This document shows, piece by piece, positions 9,693 to 20,952 of a stretch of DNA of 64,000 bases. Each line of letters starts with the position of its first letter. Positions within the stretch are counted from its first letter, which is position 1. This DNA is from Burkholderiales bacterium (GTDB lineage Bacteria > Pseudomonadota > Gammaproteobacteria > Burkholderiales > Burkholderiaceae_C): contig JAKFVA010000012.1 of the NCBI GenBank assembly GCA_021732385.1, positions 1-64,000 of the forward strand, read 5' to 3'. The translations under genes and the position numbers were made by a program. Under the pieces are notes generated by a model that searched no databases, was not told where the DNA came from, and saw nothing but the letters and a program-made list of their open reading frames with translations.

Positions 9693-10946
9693 ATGTACCA
9701 ACACATCAAAGTGCCAGCCGCCGGGCAAAAAATCACAGTCAATGCCGATATGTCGTTGACCGTGCCCAACGAGCCCATCATTCCGTTTATTGAGGGAGAC
9801 GGCACCGGCGCTGACATCACCCCGGTCATGCTCAAAGTCGTGGATGCGGCCGTCGCCAAGGCCTATGGCGGCCAGAAAAAAATCCACTGGATGGAGGTCT
9901 ATGCTGGTGAAAAATCCACCAAGGTTTACGGCCCAGACGTATGGCTCCCCGAGGAAACCCTGAGCGCCGTAAAAGACTATGTGGTGTCCATCAAAGGCCC
10001 ATTGACCACGCCCGTGGGGGGCGGCATCCGCTCGCTCAACGTGGCCTTGCGCCAGGAACTCGATCTTTATGTATGCCTGCGCCCCATCCAGTATTTTGAG
10101 GGTGTGCCCAGCCCCGTTAAAGAGCCGCACAAGACCCACATGGTGATCTTCCGCGAGAATTCGGAAGACATCTATGCCGGCATTGAGTTTGAAGCCGAGA
10201 GTGAAAAAGCCAAAAAACTCATCAAGATCTTGCAGGAAGAGTTTGGCGTCAAGAAAATTCGCTTTCCCAACACCTCGGGCATTGGCATTAAGCCGGTCTC
10301 GCGCGAGGGCACCGAGCGGCTGGTGCGCAAGGCCATTCAGTACGCGGTAGACAACGACAAGCCCAGCGTGACTATTGTGCACAAGGGCAACATCATGAAA
10401 TTTACCGAGGGCGGTTTTCGCGACTGGGCTTACGGGCTGGCTGCTAAAGAATTTGGTGCCGAGCTGATTGATGGCGGCCCATGGATGAAGTTCAAGAACC
10501 CCAAGACCGGCAAGGAAATCACCGTCAAGGACAGCATCGCCGATGCCTTCTTGCAGCAGATTCTGCTGCGCCCGGCTGAGTACAGCGTGATTGCCACCCT
10601 TAATCTGAATGGCGACTACGTGTCTGACGCACTAGCCGCGCAGGTGGGCGGCATTGGCATTGCGCCGGGTGCCAATTTGAGCGATTCCATCGCCATGTTT
10701 GAGGCCACCCATGGCACCGCGCCCAAGTACGCAGGTAAAGATTACGTGAACCCCGGCTCCGAGATCCTTTCAGCCGAGATGATGCTGCGCCACATGGGCT
10801 GGGTAGAAGCCGCTGACCTCATCATCAGCTCGATGAAAAAGTCCATCGCCAGCAAAAAAGTTACTTATGACTTTGCCCGCCTAATGGAAGGTGCTACCCA
10901 GGTTTCTTGCTCGGGCTTTGGCCAGGTCATGATTGACAACATGTAG
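9693..10946 (+). CDS. icd: NADP-dependent isocitrate dehydrogenase
   Basis: TCA-cycle enzyme oxidising isocitrate to 2-oxoglutarate with [18 protein letters not shown] opens the family N-terminus, so I chose the ATG at 9693 (417 residues, against 416 in E. coli) rather than an upstream in-frame ATG at 9621. Substrate residues lie in [18 protein letters not shown], where the serine is the E. coli phosphorylation site, and in [27 protein letters not shown] near the C-terminus is the cofactor region. A strong terminator follows, so it is a single-gene unit. Confidence 0.97.
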   Translation: MYQHIKVPAAGQKITVNADMSLTVPNEPIIPFIEGDGTGADITPVMLKVVDAAVAKAYGGQKKIHWMEVYAGEKSTKVYGPDVWLPEETLSAVKDYVVSIKGPLTTPVGGGIRSLNVALRQELDLYVCLRPIQYFEGVPSPVKEPHKTHMVIFRENSEDIYAGIEFEAESEKAKKLIKILQEEFGVKKIRFPNTSGIGIKPVSREGTERLVRKAIQYAVDNDKPSVTIVHKGNIMKFTEGGFRDWAYGLAAKEFGAELIDGGPWMKFKNPKTGKEITVKDSIADAFLQQILLRPAEYSVIATLNLNGDYVSDALAAQVGGIGIAPGANLSDSIAMFEATHGTAPKYAGKDYVNPGSEILSAEMMLRHMGWVEAADLIISSMKKSIASKKVTYDFARLMEGATQVSCSGFGQVMIDNM

Positions 10947-10983
10947 TCTGCTAACGCTTTGGCGGCCTCACGGCTGCAAAACC

Positions 10984-11013
10984 AAAAAGCCGCTTGCCTG
11001 CAAGCGGCTTTTT
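10984..11013 (+). terminator. Rho-independent terminator of icd
   Basis: AAAAAGCCGCTTG pairs perfectly with CAAGCGGCTTTTT around a CCTG loop, 37 nt after the icd stop. The A-run and T-run make it usable in both directions. Confidence 0.92.
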
Positions 11014-11111
11014 CTTGGGTTAATGGGTATTACCCAACCCTGCTTAAAAAATCAGCGCCAGGGATGCCATGCGCCAAACAGGGCAATGCCCTGCGCCATA
11101 AAATAACCACA

Positions 11112-11471
11112 ATGGCTACCCGACTCCCCACCGTACCCCCACCTCCTGAACTGATGCCGCCTGAGCGCGACGGTGGGGCGACGCTGCTGGAGCGCCGCCC
11201 GCAAAAAACCAAGCCACCGCAGATGTACCAGGTGGTCATGCTGAACGACGACTACACCCCGATGGAGTTTGTGGTGTTTGCCATCCAGGAGTTTTTTGGT
11301 AAAGACCGCGAAACCGCCACACAAATCATGCTCAAGATTCACCTGGACGGCAAAGGGGTATGCGGTGTGTATTCCAAAGACGTGGCCGCCAGCAAGGTTG
11401 ACCAGGTGCTACAAACCGCCCGCCAGGCCGGACATCCCCTGCAATGTTTGAGTGAACCCATCGAGCCCTGA
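11112..11471 (+). CDS. clpS: ATP-dependent Clp protease adaptor ClpS
   Basis: The N-degron adaptor that delivers proteins with destabilising N-termini to ClpA-ClpP. The core [18 protein letters not shown] contains the NDD motif, and [20 protein letters not shown] lines the N-degron pocket. The start at 11112 gives 119 residues, with an N-terminal flexible extension rich in proline before the core. The frame is open back to 10959, but that part lies over the icd terminator and is not coding. clpA follows 124 nt downstream on the same strand, the standard order. Confidence 0.95.
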   Translation: MATRLPTVPPPPELMPPERDGGATLLERRPQKTKPPQMYQVVMLNDDYTPMEFVVFAIQEFFGKDRETATQIMLKIHLDGKGVCGVYSKDVAASKVDQVLQTARQAGHPLQCLSEPIEP

Positions 11472-11595
11472 GCCAAAAAGTGCACAAGCCTGTTTGTAAA
11501 TCGGGAATTCACCCCCCATATCACTTGCAGACACCATGGTGTCTGCCTCAATTCACGCTACAGTAGATTTCATCAACAAGGCAAAAGGAAGCAAC

Positions 11596-13926
11596 ATGAT
11601 TGCCCAGGAACTGGAAGTTAGCCTGCATATGGCCTTTGTTGAGGCGCGCCAGCAGCGCCACGAGTTCATCACGGTCGAGCATTTGCTGCTGGCCCTGCTG
11701 GACAACCCCAGCGCCGCCGAGGTGTTGCGTGCCTGCTCGGCCAACGTTGACGACTTGCGCAAGAGCCTCACCAACTTTATTAAAGACAACACACCGCAAG
11801 TGGCCGGCACCGATGAGGTGGACACCCAGCCCACGCTGGGTTTCCAGCGCGTCATTCAACGCGCCATCATGCACGTGCAAAGCACCGGTAACGGCAAAAA
11901 AGAGGTGACCGGTGCCAATGTGCTGGTGGCGATTTTTGGCGAGAAAGATTCACACGCCGTGTACTACCTGCACCAGCAGGGCGTCACGCGCCTTGACGTC
12001 GTGAACTTCATCGCCCATGGCATTAAAAAGAGCGATCCACCCGAGCCCACCAAGAGCGGTGAATCGGCCGCCAGCGAGGGTGGTGAAGAGGCCAGCGAGA
12101 AAAACGAGAAAGCCTCGCCGCTGGAGCAGTTCACGCAAAACCTCAACCAGCTGGCCAAAGACGGCAAGATCGACCCGCTGATTGGCCGCGAATACGAGGT
12201 CGAGCGCGTCATACAAATCCTCTGCCGCCGCCGCAAGAACAACCCACTGCTGGTGGGCGAAGCCGGTGTGGGCAAAACCGCGATTGCCGAGGGCCTGGCC
12301 TGGCGCATCACGCAAAACGAGGTGCCTGAAATCCTGGCCGAATGCCAGGTGTATTCGCTCGACATGGGCGCGCTGCTGGCCGGCACCAAATACCGCGGTG
12401 ATTTTGAGCAGCGCTTGAAAGGCGTGCTCAAGTCGCTTAAAGACAAACCCAACGCAATTTTGTTCATTGACGAGATCCACACCTTGATCGGTGCTGGCGC
12501 AGCCTCGGGCGGCACGCTTGATGCGTCTAACCTGCTCAAGCCCGCTTTAAGCAACGGCCAGCTCAAGTGCATTGGCGCCACCACGTTCACCGAGTACCGC
12601 GGCATTTTTGAGAAAGACGCGGCTTTGTCACGGCGCTTCCAAAAGGTCGACGTCATCGAGCCCACCGTGCTGGAAACCATTGAAATACTGAAAGGCCTGA
12701 AGTCGCGTTTTGAAGAGCACCACAGCGTCAAGTACGCCGTGGCCGCACTGCAAGCCGCTGCCGAACTCAGCGCCAAATACATCAACGACCGGCACCTGCC
12801 CGACAAAGCCATTGACGTGATCGACGAAGCCGGTGCCGCGCAGCGCATCTTGCCGGTGAGCAAGCGCAAGAAAACCATCAGCAAGACCGAAGTCGAAGAG
12901 ATTGTGGCCAAGATTGCCCGCATTCCACCCGCCAATGTGTCAAACGACGACCGCAGCAAACTGCGCACCCTCGACCGCGACCTGAAAAGCGTGGTCTTCG
13001 GCCAAGATAAAGCGCTCGACGTACTGGCTAGCGCCGTCAAAATGGCGCGCTCGGGCCTGGGCAAGGGCGACAAACCGATTGGCTCCTTTTTGTTCAGCGG
13101 CCCCACCGGTGTCGGCAAAACCGAGGCAGCGCGCCAGTTGGCCTACATCCTGGGCATTGAACTGATTCGTTTTGATATGAGCGAGTACATGGAGCGCCAT
13201 GCGGTCAGCCGCATGATTGGCGCGCCCCCCGGCTATGTGGGTTTTGACCAGGGCGGTTTGCTGACTGAAGCGGTCAGCAAGAAGCCCCACGCCGTGCTGC
13301 TGCTCGACGAGATTGAAAAAGCCCACCCCGACATCTTCAATGTGCTGCTGCAGGTGATGGACCACGGCACCCTGACCGACAACAACGGGCGCAAGGCCGA
13401 CTTCCGCAACATCATCATCATCATGACGACCAATGCGGGTGCCGAGACCATGAACAAGGCCACCATCGGCTTTACCAACCCGCGCGAGGCAGGCGACGAA
13501 ATGGCCGACATCAAGCGCCTGTTCACGCCCGAGTTTCGCAACCGGCTGGACGCCATGGTCAGCTTTAAGGCACTCGATGAAAACGTCATCTTGCGCGTGG
13601 TCGACAAATTTCTGCTGCAACTGGAAACCCAGCTGGCCGAGAAAAAAGTCGAAGTCACCTTTACCGACGTGCTGCGCAAGCACCTAGCCAAGAAAGGCTT
13701 TGACCCTCTGATGGGCGCGCGCCCCATGCAGCGCCTGATTCAGGACACCATCCGCCGCGCCCTGGCCGACGAACTGCTGTTTGGCCGCCTGGTAGACGGT
13801 GGCCGCCTCACGGTGGATCTGGACGATAAGCAGGAGGTGCTGCTCGACATCACGCCACTGCCCAAGAAAGAGGGCAAGGCCGCTAAGTCGGAGCCTACGG
13901 AGCCGGAAGAGGCGGCGGCTGGTTAG
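11596..13926 (+). CDS. clpA: ATP-dependent Clp protease ATPase subunit ClpA
   Basis: The AAA+ unfoldase that feeds substrates to ClpP. The true start is MIAQELEVSLHMAF at 11596, with AAAAGGAAG upstream. It has an N-domain (about residues 1-145, the ClpS-binding part), AAA-1 with Walker A GEAGVGKTAI and Walker B ILFIDEIHTLIGAG, and AAA-2 with Walker A GPTGVGKTEA and MSEYMERHAVSRMIGAPPGY. The IGF loop in ATIGFTNP is the ClpP contact. At 776 residues it is close to E. coli (758). An acidic/Ala-rich linker (SGESAASEGGEEASEKNE, about 165-185) and a charged C-terminal tail account for the difference. Confidence 0.97.
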   Translation: MIAQELEVSLHMAFVEARQQRHEFITVEHLLLALLDNPSAAEVLRACSANVDDLRKSLTNFIKDNTPQVAGTDEVDTQPTLGFQRVIQRAIMHVQSTGNGKKEVTGANVLVAIFGEKDSHAVYYLHQQGVTRLDVVNFIAHGIKKSDPPEPTKSGESAASEGGEEASEKNEKASPLEQFTQNLNQLAKDGKIDPLIGREYEVERVIQILCRRRKNNPLLVGEAGVGKTAIAEGLAWRITQNEVPEILAECQVYSLDMGALLAGTKYRGDFEQRLKGVLKSLKDKPNAILFIDEIHTLIGAGAASGGTLDASNLLKPALSNGQLKCIGATTFTEYRGIFEKDAALSRRFQKVDVIEPTVLETIEILKGLKSRFEEHHSVKYAVAALQAAAELSAKYINDRHLPDKAIDVIDEAGAAQRILPVSKRKKTISKTEVEEIVAKIARIPPANVSNDDRSKLRTLDRDLKSVVFGQDKALDVLASAVKMARSGLGKGDKPIGSFLFSGPTGVGKTEAARQLAYILGIELIRFDMSEYMERHAVSRMIGAPPGYVGFDQGGLLTEAVSKKPHAVLLLDEIEKAHPDIFNVLLQVMDHGTLTDNNGRKADFRNIIIIMTTNAGAETMNKATIGFTNPREAGDEMADIKRLFTPEFRNRLDAMVSFKALDENVILRVVDKFLLQLETQLAEKKVEVTFTDVLRKHLAKKGFDPLMGARPMQRLIQDTIRRALADELLFGRLVDGGRLTVDLDDKQEVLLDITPLPKKEGKAAKSEPTEPEEAAAG

Positions 13927-13967
13927 GTCAATGTGTTAATAGCTGGCAGACTGAACACCCAGCCAAC

Positions 13968-13993
13968 AAAAAGCCACCTTCGGGTGGCTTTTT
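13968..13993. terminator. Bidirectional terminator between clpA and DUF1499 gene
   Basis: AAAAAGCCACC pairs with GGTGGCTTTTT around TTCG, flanked by A and T runs, in the gap between two convergent genes. It serves clpA and probably the minus-strand operon too. Confidence 0.92.
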
Positions 13994-13999
13994 TTATTT

Positions 14000-14545
14000 T
14001 CAGACAGCTTGACTAAACAACGCCCGAATACGCTCCACCCGCTCTCGATTCGCGCCAAAATCCTTGCGCCCCAGGCGGCTGCCCGAGCGCAGGTGGATCA
14101 CGCTTGCGGGTTCATCCAGCCAGAACTCCAGGTCGTCGGTAAAGCCCATCCAGGCGGTGCTGGATTCGGCGCGCAAATAGCTGGGGCTGCGCTGGGTAAG
14201 CTTGGTGCGCTCCATTTTCTCCAGCACCTGGGCCAGCCGCTGCAAGGCAGCAGGGCCGTCGCCTTTGTAGCGCAGCGGGGCAATGCGGGCGTAGTCGCGC
14301 TGTGGGTGGCTGGCGTAAAGCGGCAAGTCAGCCTGGCTGGAAACGCTGTTGGGTGAGGGCGAGGGCGCTTTAAGCAGCGTTTGCCCACCTGCGCTGCGCA
14401 GGCCCAGATCGGGTGGCGGCTTGCCCGCCAGCAGGCCAGCGCTCACGGCAATGCCTGCTGCCAGGCCAAGCGCAGCCAAAATTGCCAGGGCTGCGCGCGC
14501 ATAACGCCTAACGCCGCTTGCCAAAAATACCCCCCAGCACACCAC
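14000..14545 (-). CDS. DUF1499 family membrane-anchored protein
   Basis: 181 residues with one N-terminal membrane segment (about residues 15-42, [20 protein letters not shown]) and a periplasmic DUF1499 domain. The signatures are [20 protein letters not shown] and [20 protein letters not shown] near the C-terminus. Function is unknown. The start is GTG 14545 or TTG 14524; both overlap the 3' end of the upstream DUF853 gene (by 38 or 17 nt), so translation is probably coupled. Confidence 0.85.
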   Translation of the reverse strand: MVCWGVFLASGVRRYARAALAILAALGLAAGIAVSAGLLAGKPPPDLGLRSAGGQTLLKAPSPSPNSVSSQADLPLYASHPQRDYARIAPLRYKGDGPAALQRLAQVLEKMERTKLTQRSPSYLRAESSTAWMGFTDDLEFWLDEPASVIHLRSGSRLGRKDFGANRERVERIRALFSQAV

Positions 14546-16043
14546 GAATCACCTGCCGCCCCACCTCGCTGCCGATGGCGCTGGCAGCGCTTTTAAAAAG
14601 CTGCTCACCAGGGGACATGCGGCTGCGTGATGACGTGCCCGACGAACCGCCGAGCAAGCCCCCAAGCCCACCCAAAATACCGCCACCACCGGCCTCGTCT
14701 TTCGCCTTGGCGTTTTCTTCGGCCTGCTTGGCCTGCTGCTCCGTGGCCATGCGTTCTTGCGTACGGCCCTTGATTTTCTCAAACGCCGATTCGCGGTCCA
14801 CCTGCTTTTCATAGACCCCAGCCACCAGTGATTGCGCCACCAATGCCTTGCGCTGCTCAGTGCTGATGGGGCCAATTTGTGAACCGGGTGGCAGCACATA
14901 CACCCGCTCGGTCATGCTGGGGCGGCCTTTTTCGTCGAGAAAACTTACCAGCGCCTCGCCTACGGCCAGTTCGGTAATGGCCGCGCCAATATCCAGCTTG
15001 GGATTGGGCCGCATGGTGTCTGCGGTGGACTTGACGGCCTTTTGGTCGCGCGGGGTAAAGGCGCGCAGCGCATGCTGCACCCGGTTGCCCAATTGCGCCA
15101 GCACGCTGTCGGGAATGTCCAGCGGGTTTTGCGTCACAAAGAACACGCCTACGCCCTTGCTGCGCACCAGACGCACCACCAGTTCAATGCGCTCAACCAG
15201 TACCTTGGGCGCGTCGGCAAACAAGAGGTGCGCCTCGTCAAAAAAGAACACCAGTTTGGGCTGCTCCAGGTCGCCCACCTCAGGCAGGGTTTCAAACAGT
15301 TCGGAGAGCATCCACAGCAAGAAGGTGGCGTACAGGCGCGGAGAAGTCATCAGCTTGTCAGCCGCCAGGATGTTGACCACGCCTTTGCCGTCCACCGTCT
15401 GCATGAAGTCGCTGATGTTGAGCATCGGCTCGCCAAAGAACTTGTCGCCGCCTTGCGCGTCAATCTGCATCAGGCCGCGCTGGATGGCACCAATACTGGC
15501 GGCGCTGATGTTGCCGTATTCGGTGGTGAAGCTGCTGGCGTTGTCGCCCACGCTCTGGCACATGGCGCGCAGGTCTTTCATGTCCAGCAGCATCAGGCCC
15601 TGGTCGTCGGCAATCTTGAACACCAGTTGCAGCACGCCAGCCTGGGTTTCGTTCAGGTTCAACATGCGCGAGAGCAGCAGGGGCCCCAGGTCGCTTACGG
15701 TGGCACGCACCGGGTGGCCCTGCTCGCCAAACACGTCCCACAGCGTGGTGGGCGTGGCCGTAGGCGCGGGTGGGGTAATGGCGCGCTCAGCTAACACCTT
15801 AGCTAGTTTGTCGCTGATTTTCCCCATCTGCGCTATGCCAGTCAGGTCGCCCTTGACATCAGCCATGAACACCGGCACCCCAATGCGCGAGAACGCCTCG
15901 GCCATGGTTTGCAGGGTGATGGTTTTGCCGGTGCCGGTGGCACCTGTAATCAGGCCGTGGCGGTTGGCTTTGTCGGGGCGCAGAAAGCATTCAATTTCAG
16001 CGCCAGCATTGGAATGTTTGGCAATCAACAGCGGTTCGGCCAT
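14508..16043 (-). CDS. DUF853 (YjgR-type) HerA-like ATPase
   Basis: A 511-residue P-loop ATPase of the HerA/FtsK-like group. Walker A is [14 protein letters not shown] (about residue 35) and Walker B is [29 protein letters not shown] and [32 protein letters not shown] are typical of DUF853. The C-terminus contains a Gln/Ala/Lys-rich coiled segment and a Gly-rich linker ([15 protein letters not shown]) before a short tail. The start [16 protein letters not shown] at 16043 is used; the frame continues 19 codons upstream without family similarity. The biological role of DUF853 is not established. Confidence 0.92.
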   Translation of the reverse strand: MAEPLLIAKHSNAGAEIECFLRPDKANRHGLITGATGTGKTITLQTMAEAFSRIGVPVFMADVKGDLTGIAQMGKISDKLAKVLAERAITPPAPTATPTTLWDVFGEQGHPVRATVSDLGPLLLSRMLNLNETQAGVLQLVFKIADDQGLMLLDMKDLRAMCQSVGDNASSFTTEYGNISAASIGAIQRGLMQIDAQGGDKFFGEPMLNISDFMQTVDGKGVVNILAADKLMTSPRLYATFLLWMLSELFETLPEVGDLEQPKLVFFFDEAHLLFADAPKVLVERIELVVRLVRSKGVGVFFVTQNPLDIPDSVLAQLGNRVQHALRAFTPRDQKAVKSTADTMRPNPKLDIGAAITELAVGEALVSFLDEKGRPSMTERVYVLPPGSQIGPISTEQRKALVAQSLVAGVYEKQVDRESAFEKIKGRTQERMATEQQAKQAEENAKAKDEAGGGGILGGLGGLLGGSSGTSSRSRMSPGEQLFKSAASAIGSEVGRQVIRGVLGGIFGKRR

Positions 16044-16111
16044 AAAGTCCTCGAAAAGTAGAATCGGGGGAAAGCAGACTAATAGCGTAATCGAATTCAC
16101 AAGGGGACTTT

Positions 16112-16849
16112 GTGGCCGGACACAGCAAATGGGCGAATATTCAGCACCGCAAGGGGCGCCAGGACGAAAAGCGGCAAAAAGTCTGGACCCGGGTGGTGCG
16201 CGAGATCATGGTGGCGGCGCGCACCGGTGGCGGTGATTTAAGCGCCAACCCGCGCTTGCGCCTGGCGGTGGAAAAAGCCAAGGCCGCCAACATGCCGGCC
16301 GACACCATAAAGCGCAATATCGACAAAGCCACCGGCAACCTCGAAGGCGTGAACTACGAAGAGATCCGATATGAGGGCTACGGCATTGGCGGCGCAGCCA
16401 TTATTGTTGACACCATGACCGACAACCGCGTGCGCACCGTGGCCGAAGTGCGCCACGCGTTTTCCAAATACGGTGGCAACATGGGCACCGAAGGCTCGGT
16501 GGCGTTTCAGTTCAAGCATTGCGGTCAACTGGTTTTTGCGCCTGGCACCAATGAAGATACGGTGATGAATGCGGCTTTGGAAGCTGGCGCGCAAGACGTG
16601 ATCACAGACGGCGACGGCGCGATTGAGGTGCTGACGGAATACCCCGATTTCGAAGCCGTAAAAAATGCGCTGGAAAAATCGGGCCTCAAAGCCGAGCTGG
16701 CCGAGGTCACCATGCGCCCGGAAAACACCATTGAGCTCGCTGGCGACGACGCTGCCCGCATGCAAAAGCTGCTCGACATGCTGGAAGACCTGGATGATGT
16801 GCAAAACGTCTTTCACAACGCCGCGCTTGACACCGGAGATGCCTCGTGA
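16112..16849 (+). CDS. yebC: YebC/PmpR family regulatory protein
   Basis: A 245-residue TACO1/YebC protein, described as a transcriptional regulator or as a translation factor at difficult codons depending on the species. The N-terminus [18 protein letters not shown] is the family signature, followed by [16 protein letters not shown] and [17 protein letters not shown]. It starts with GTG at 16112, with AAGGGGA 6 nt before it. The stop overlaps the GTG start of purD by 3 nt, so the two are coupled. It runs divergently from the DUF853 gene. Confidence 0.96.
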   Translation: MAGHSKWANIQHRKGRQDEKRQKVWTRVVREIMVAARTGGGDLSANPRLRLAVEKAKAANMPADTIKRNIDKATGNLEGVNYEEIRYEGYGIGGAAIIVDTMTDNRVRTVAEVRHAFSKYGGNMGTEGSVAFQFKHCGQLVFAPGTNEDTVMNAALEAGAQDVITDGDGAIEVLTEYPDFEAVKNALEKSGLKAELAEVTMRPENTIELAGDDAARMQKLLDMLEDLDDVQNVFHNAALDTGDAS

Positions 16850-18159
16850 AGGTGCTGGTGATTGGCGGTGGTGGCCGCGAACACGCCCTGGCCTGGAAAC
16901 TCGCGCAGTCACCCAAGGTGCAGACCATTTATGTGGCCCCCGGCAATGCCGGCACCGCGCTCGACAAGCGCTTGCAAAACGTGCCCATTACCGACGTGGT
17001 GGCGCTGCGCGAATGGGCGCAGGCTGAAAAAATCAGCCTCACGGTGGTCGGCCCCGAAGGGCCACTGGCTGCTGGTGTGGTGGATGAATTTCGCGCGCAC
17101 GGCCTGCGCATTTTTGGCCCCACGCAAGCCGCTGCGCAGCTCGAATCGTCCAAGGCGTTTTCCAAGGCCTTCATGCAGCGCCACGGCATTCCCACCGCCG
17201 CGTTTGACACCTTCACTGATGCCGCGCTGGCCCATGCCTATGTAGACAAAATGGGCGCGCCCATTGTGGTCAAGGCCGATGGCCTGGCAGCGGGCAAGGG
17301 CGTGGTGGTGGCCACCACTGCCGCCCAGGCGCACGAAGCGATTGACTTCATGCTTGAAGGCAACGCCGGTGTGGCGCACAACGCGGGCGGCGCGCGCGTG
17401 GTGATTGAAGAATTTCTGTCCGGTGAAGAGGCCAGCTTCATTGTGCTGTGCGACGGTAAGAACGTGGTGCCACTGGCCACCAGCCAGGACCACAAGCGCC
17501 TGCTGGACGGCGACCAGGGCCCCAACACCGGCGGCATGGGCGCGTATTCGCCCGCGCCGGTGGTGACGCCGCAAGTCCACGCCCGCGCCATGCGCGAGGT
17601 GATTTTGCCCACGCTGCGCGGCATGGAAAAAGACGGCATTCCCTACTCCGGCTTCTTGTACGCCGGGCTGATGATTGATGCCAAAGGCAAGGTCAAAACG
17701 CTGGAGTTCAACTGCCGCATGGGCGACCCCGAAACCCAGCCCATCATGCTGCGCCTGAAGTCCGACCTGGTGGATGCCTTGTGGGCCGCCACCGAGCCCG
17801 GCAAATACGGCCAGCTCGACAAAATTGAATTGGAATGGGACCGCCGCACTTCGCTGGGCGTGGTGCTGGCCGCGCACGGCTACCCCGATGCACCGCGCAA
17901 AGGCGACACCATTACCGCGCTACCCGAGGTGCTTGAAGACGAGCAAGGCCATGTGCCAACCGATGCCGTGGTGTTCCATGCTGGCAGCGCCCTGGTGAAC
18001 GGCCAGGCGGTGACCACCGGCGGACGCGTGCTGTGTGCCGTGGCGCTAGCCGAGGGTGTCAAAGCGGCGCAGCAGCGCGCTTACGAGCTGGTGGCGCAAA
18101 TCGAATTTGACGGCATGCAGTTCCGGCGCGATATCGGCCACCGCGCCTTGAAAGCCTGA
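16846..18159 (+). CDS. purD: Phosphoribosylamine-glycine ligase
   Basis: Second step of purine synthesis, joining glycine to phosphoribosylamine at the expense of ATP. The N-terminal [20 protein letters not shown] and [10 protein letters not shown] are the GARS signatures. The ATP-grasp domain shows [20 protein letters not shown] and the metal-binding [12 protein letters not shown] near residue 290. The start is GTG overlapping the yebC stop. At 437 residues the length is normal. hemF follows 5 nt downstream. Confidence 0.97.
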   Translation: MKVLVIGGGGREHALAWKLAQSPKVQTIYVAPGNAGTALDKRLQNVPITDVVALREWAQAEKISLTVVGPEGPLAAGVVDEFRAHGLRIFGPTQAAAQLESSKAFSKAFMQRHGIPTAAFDTFTDAALAHAYVDKMGAPIVVKADGLAAGKGVVVATTAAQAHEAIDFMLEGNAGVAHNAGGARVVIEEFLSGEEASFIVLCDGKNVVPLATSQDHKRLLDGDQGPNTGGMGAYSPAPVVTPQVHARAMREVILPTLRGMEKDGIPYSGFLYAGLMIDAKGKVKTLEFNCRMGDPETQPIMLRLKSDLVDALWAATEPGKYGQLDKIELEWDRRTSLGVVLAAHGYPDAPRKGDTITALPEVLEDEQGHVPTDAVVFHAGSALVNGQAVTTGGRVLCAVALAEGVKAAQQRAYELVAQIEFDGMQFRRDIGHRALKA

Positions 18160-18164
18160 TTTCC

Positions 18165-19082
18165 ATGACCGGTGTACCCGTACAAGGCGTCAAAACCTAT
18201 TTGCAAGGCTTGCAGCGCCATATTTGCGACGCCATTACGCAGATTGATGGGAAACCCTTTTTATCAGACGCCTGGCACAAAGCGCCGGATGAGCCTTTGC
18301 TGGGAAACGGCGTCACCAACATCTTGGAGCAGGGCGCGGTGTTCGAGCGGGCGGGTTGCGGTTTCTCGCACGTACGGGGCAGCAAACTGCCGCCTTCGGC
18401 CACGCAACACCGCCCCGATCTCGCCGGTGCACCGTTTGAGGCGTTGGGTACCTCGCTGGTATTTCACCCGCGCAACCCCTATGTACCCACGGTGCACCTG
18501 AACGTGCGCATGATTGCGGCCATGCCGCCCGATGCCGCGCCAGTGTGCTGGTTTGGCGGCGGCATGGACTTGACGCCGTATTACGCCTTTGAAGCCGATG
18601 CCGTGCACTTTCACCGGGTTTGCCGCGATGCCCTGGCACCGTTTGGCGACGACAAATACCCGCGCTTCAAAACCTGGTGCGATGACTATTTTTTCCTCAA
18701 GCACCGCAATGAGCAGCGCGGCATTGGGGGCATCTTTTTTGACGATTTTGTGGGCAGCGATTTTGCCGAGGGCCAAGCCTTGATGCAAGCCGTGGGCGAT
18801 GCGTTTTTACACGCTTACCTGCCGTTGGTGCAGCAGCGCAAGGACACGCCATATGGCGAACGCGAGCGCGACTTTCAGCTTTACCGGCGTGGCCGTTATG
18901 TGGAGTTCAACCTGGTGTGGGACCGCGGCACCCACTTTGGCTTGCAGTCGGGCGGGCGCACCGAATCGATTTTGATGTCGATGCCGCCGCTGGTCAGCTG
19001 GCAATACCAGCGGCCCCTGCTGACTGGCTCGCCCGAGGCCGCACTGACGCAAGAATTTCTGGTGCGCCGCGCGTGGCTGTAG
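18165..19082 (+). CDS. hemF: Oxygen-dependent coproporphyrinogen III oxidase
   Basis: Converts coproporphyrinogen III to protoporphyrinogen IX with oxygen in haem synthesis. The family blocks [30 protein letters not shown] and [19 protein letters not shown] are all present. At 305 residues the length is standard. Its last 10 nt overlap the probable start of nadD. No upstream promoter is seen, because it follows purD by 5 nt, so expression is probably from the yebC-purD operon. Confidence 0.97.
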   Translation: MTGVPVQGVKTYLQGLQRHICDAITQIDGKPFLSDAWHKAPDEPLLGNGVTNILEQGAVFERAGCGFSHVRGSKLPPSATQHRPDLAGAPFEALGTSLVFHPRNPYVPTVHLNVRMIAAMPPDAAPVCWFGGGMDLTPYYAFEADAVHFHRVCRDALAPFGDDKYPRFKTWCDDYFFLKHRNEQRGIGGIFFDDFVGSDFAEGQALMQAVGDAFLHAYLPLVQQRKDTPYGERERDFQLYRRGRYVEFNLVWDRGTHFGLQSGGRTESILMSMPPLVSWQYQRPLLTGSPEAALTQEFLVRRAWL

Positions 19083-19702
19083 CATCCTCCGCCCAGCCCA
19101 AAATTGGCGTATTTGGCGGCGCTTTCGACCCGCCGCATCTGGCTCACACCGGCCTGATAGAAGCCGCCCTGGGCCAACTGCGATTGACCGAACTGCGTGT
19201 AATCCCCACCGGCCACGCCTGGCACAAGCCGCGCCCCTTGAGCGCCGCCACGCACCGCCTGGCCATGGCCCGCCTGGCGTTTGGCCACGTGCCCGGCGTG
19301 CAGTTGGACGAGCGCGAAATCCACCGCCCCGGCCCCACCTACACCATCGACACACTGCGCCAGTTGCAGGCCGAGCAGCCCCAGGCGCAACTGCTGCTGC
19401 TGCTGGGCGCAGACCAGGCCGCCGCGCTGCCCACTTGGCATGAGGCTAGTGAAATTGCCCGTCTGGCCCACATTTGCGTGGCCGAACGCGCTGTTTCAGG
19501 CAGCCAGGGCGATTCAAACAGCCTGCCAGCCAAAACCGCGTCTGAACGCGGGCCGTGGCAGTATCTGGCGCTGGCTTTGTCGCCCATCAGTGCCACCGAG
19601 ATTCGCCTCAAGGTGCGCCTGGGGCAGAGCCTGACCCATCTGGTCGCGCCCGCCGTTGCGCGTTATATTCAAGACAACCATCTATACCAAGGCGTTGAAT
19701 GA
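19073..19702 (+). CDS. nadD: Nicotinate-nucleotide adenylyltransferase
   Basis: Adenylates nicotinate mononucleotide in NAD synthesis. [19 protein letters not shown] near the N-terminus carries the nucleotidyltransferase HxxH-type motif, and [15 protein letters not shown] is the second signature (ISxTxIR). I start it at the GTG 19073, overlapping hemF by 10 nt; the longer open frame upstream is a shadow of hemF. A stretch after residue 140, [16 protein letters not shown], has no obvious counterpart in the family and looks like a species-specific loop. Confidence 0.92.
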   Translation: MAVASSAQPKIGVFGGAFDPPHLAHTGLIEAALGQLRLTELRVIPTGHAWHKPRPLSAATHRLAMARLAFGHVPGVQLDEREIHRPGPTYTIDTLRQLQAEQPQAQLLLLLGADQAAALPTWHEASEIARLAHICVAERAVSGSQGDSNSLPAKTASERGPWQYLALALSPISATEIRLKVRLGQSLTHLVAPAVARYIQDNHLYQGVE

Positions 19703-20397
19703 CCCAAACCCCCGCACCCGCTGCCTCCGAAACCGCTGCCCTCAAGGGCGTGCAAAAACTCCAGCGCGCCATCATCGATGGCCTGGAAGACGTCAAGGCC
19801 CAAGACATCGTGGTGTTCAACACTGCGCACCTGACCTCGCTGTTTGAGCGGGTCATAGTGGCCAGTGGCAGCTCCAACCGGCAAACCAAGGCGCTCGCTG
19901 CCAGCGTGCGCGACGCCGTCAAAGACGCCGGTTTTCAAAAGCCGCGCATTGAGGGCGAAGACAACGGCGAGTGGATTGTGGTGGACTGCGGCGCTGCCGT
20001 GGCGCACATCATGCAGCCCACCATCCGCGCCTACTACCACCTGGAAGAAATCTGGGGTGAAAAGCCGGTGCGGGTGAAGTTTGGTGCCACCAAACCAGCC
20101 GCCCCTGCAGCCTCTGAAAAAGCCAAAGCCAAGGGCGACACCAGCTACGCGGGCAAGGCACCCGGTGCAGCCAAAGCGGCAGAGCGCGCAGCCAAGCAGG
20201 CGGCCGACGCGGCAAAACCACCGCGTGCAACGCCACGCAAGGCAGCCGCCAAACGCGCTGGTACAAAAAGTGGCCCAGCGGTAAAAACGGCAGCAAAAAC
20301 GGCGGTGAAAACCGCTGTGAAAAAACCAGCTTCGAAAACTGTTAGCAAGGCGGCTGGCAAAACACCCCCCAAAAAGTCCCCCGCACGCGCCGCATGA
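19699..20397 (+). CDS. rsfS: Ribosome silencing factor with long basic tail
   Basis: Binds ribosomal protein L14 and blocks subunit joining in stationary phase. The DUF143 core (about residues 15-130) shows [36 protein letters not shown] and [12 protein letters not shown]. After that come about 100 residues of Ala/Lys/Pro-rich low-complexity sequence, ending [12 protein letters not shown], making it 232 residues against about 110-130 in the plain family. It starts at an ATGA overlap with nadD and ends in another with rlmH. The tail is probably unstructured and may bind rRNA. Confidence 0.94.
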   Translation: MTQTPAPAASETAALKGVQKLQRAIIDGLEDVKAQDIVVFNTAHLTSLFERVIVASGSSNRQTKALAASVRDAVKDAGFQKPRIEGEDNGEWIVVDCGAAVAHIMQPTIRAYYHLEEIWGEKPVRVKFGATKPAAPAASEKAKAKGDTSYAGKAPGAAKAAERAAKQAADAAKPPRATPRKAAAKRAGTKSGPAVKTAAKTAVKTAVKKPASKTVSKAAGKTPPKKSPARAA

Positions 20398-20873
20398 AGC
20401 TGCTGCTGGTCGCGGTGGGCCAGCGCATCCCTGATTGGGCGCAAACCGCCTGCGACGACTACGCCAAGCGTTTTGGCGGTGATTTGCGGCTGGAGATAAA
20501 AACCGTCAAGACCGAGCCGCGCGGCTCCAAAACACTGGAGACGCTGCTGGCTGCCGAGCAGGCGCGCATCAGCGCCGCCATAGAGGCCAACGCAGCGCGC
20601 GGCGCACATGTGGTGGCGCTGGACGAACGAGGTACCGCGCTCACCACGGCGCTGCTGGCCACCCGCCTCAAGCGCTGGCAAGAAGCCGCCAACGACGTCG
20701 CCCTGGTGATTGGCGGGCCTGATGGCCTGGCCCCCGCCTTCAAGGCCGCTGCCCACGAACGCATCCGCCTGTCTGACCTGACGCTGCCGCACGCGCTGGC
20801 CCGCGTGCTGCTGGCCGAGCAGTTGTACCGCGCCTGGTCACTCAATGCAGGGCACCCCTACCACCGGGAATAA
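20394..20873 (+). CDS. rlmH: 23S rRNA (pseudouridine1915-N3)-methyltransferase
   Basis: SPOUT-fold methyltransferase that modifies position 1915 of 23S rRNA. The SAM knot is shown by [12 protein letters not shown], and the C-terminal signature [23 protein letters not shown] is diagnostic. At 159 residues the length is normal. It overlaps rsfS by 4 nt. It is the last gene of the operon before the repeat-bearing gap and maf. Confidence 0.97.
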   Translation: MKLLLVAVGQRIPDWAQTACDDYAKRFGGDLRLEIKTVKTEPRGSKTLETLLAAEQARISAAIEANAARGAHVVALDERGTALTTALLATRLKRWQEAANDVALVIGGPDGLAPAFKAAAHERIRLSDLTLPHALARVLLAEQLYRAWSLNAGHPYHRE

Positions 20874-20952
20874 GCTTGGTTCAGGAGCCACCCAATGCGT
20901 TTGGTCGGGGTTAGATGCCACTATCGGCACGCCCATGCAGCCCTTCAAAAAC

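Noticed and set aside
9627-10382. 251-codon minus-strand frame opposite icd
   Set aside because: Shadow of a conserved plus-strand enzyme; composition and lack of motifs mark it as non-coding.
16909-17877. 322-codon minus-strand frame opposite purD
   Set aside because: Antisense open frame caused by G+C-rich codon use, His/Gln/Gly-rich with no family motif.
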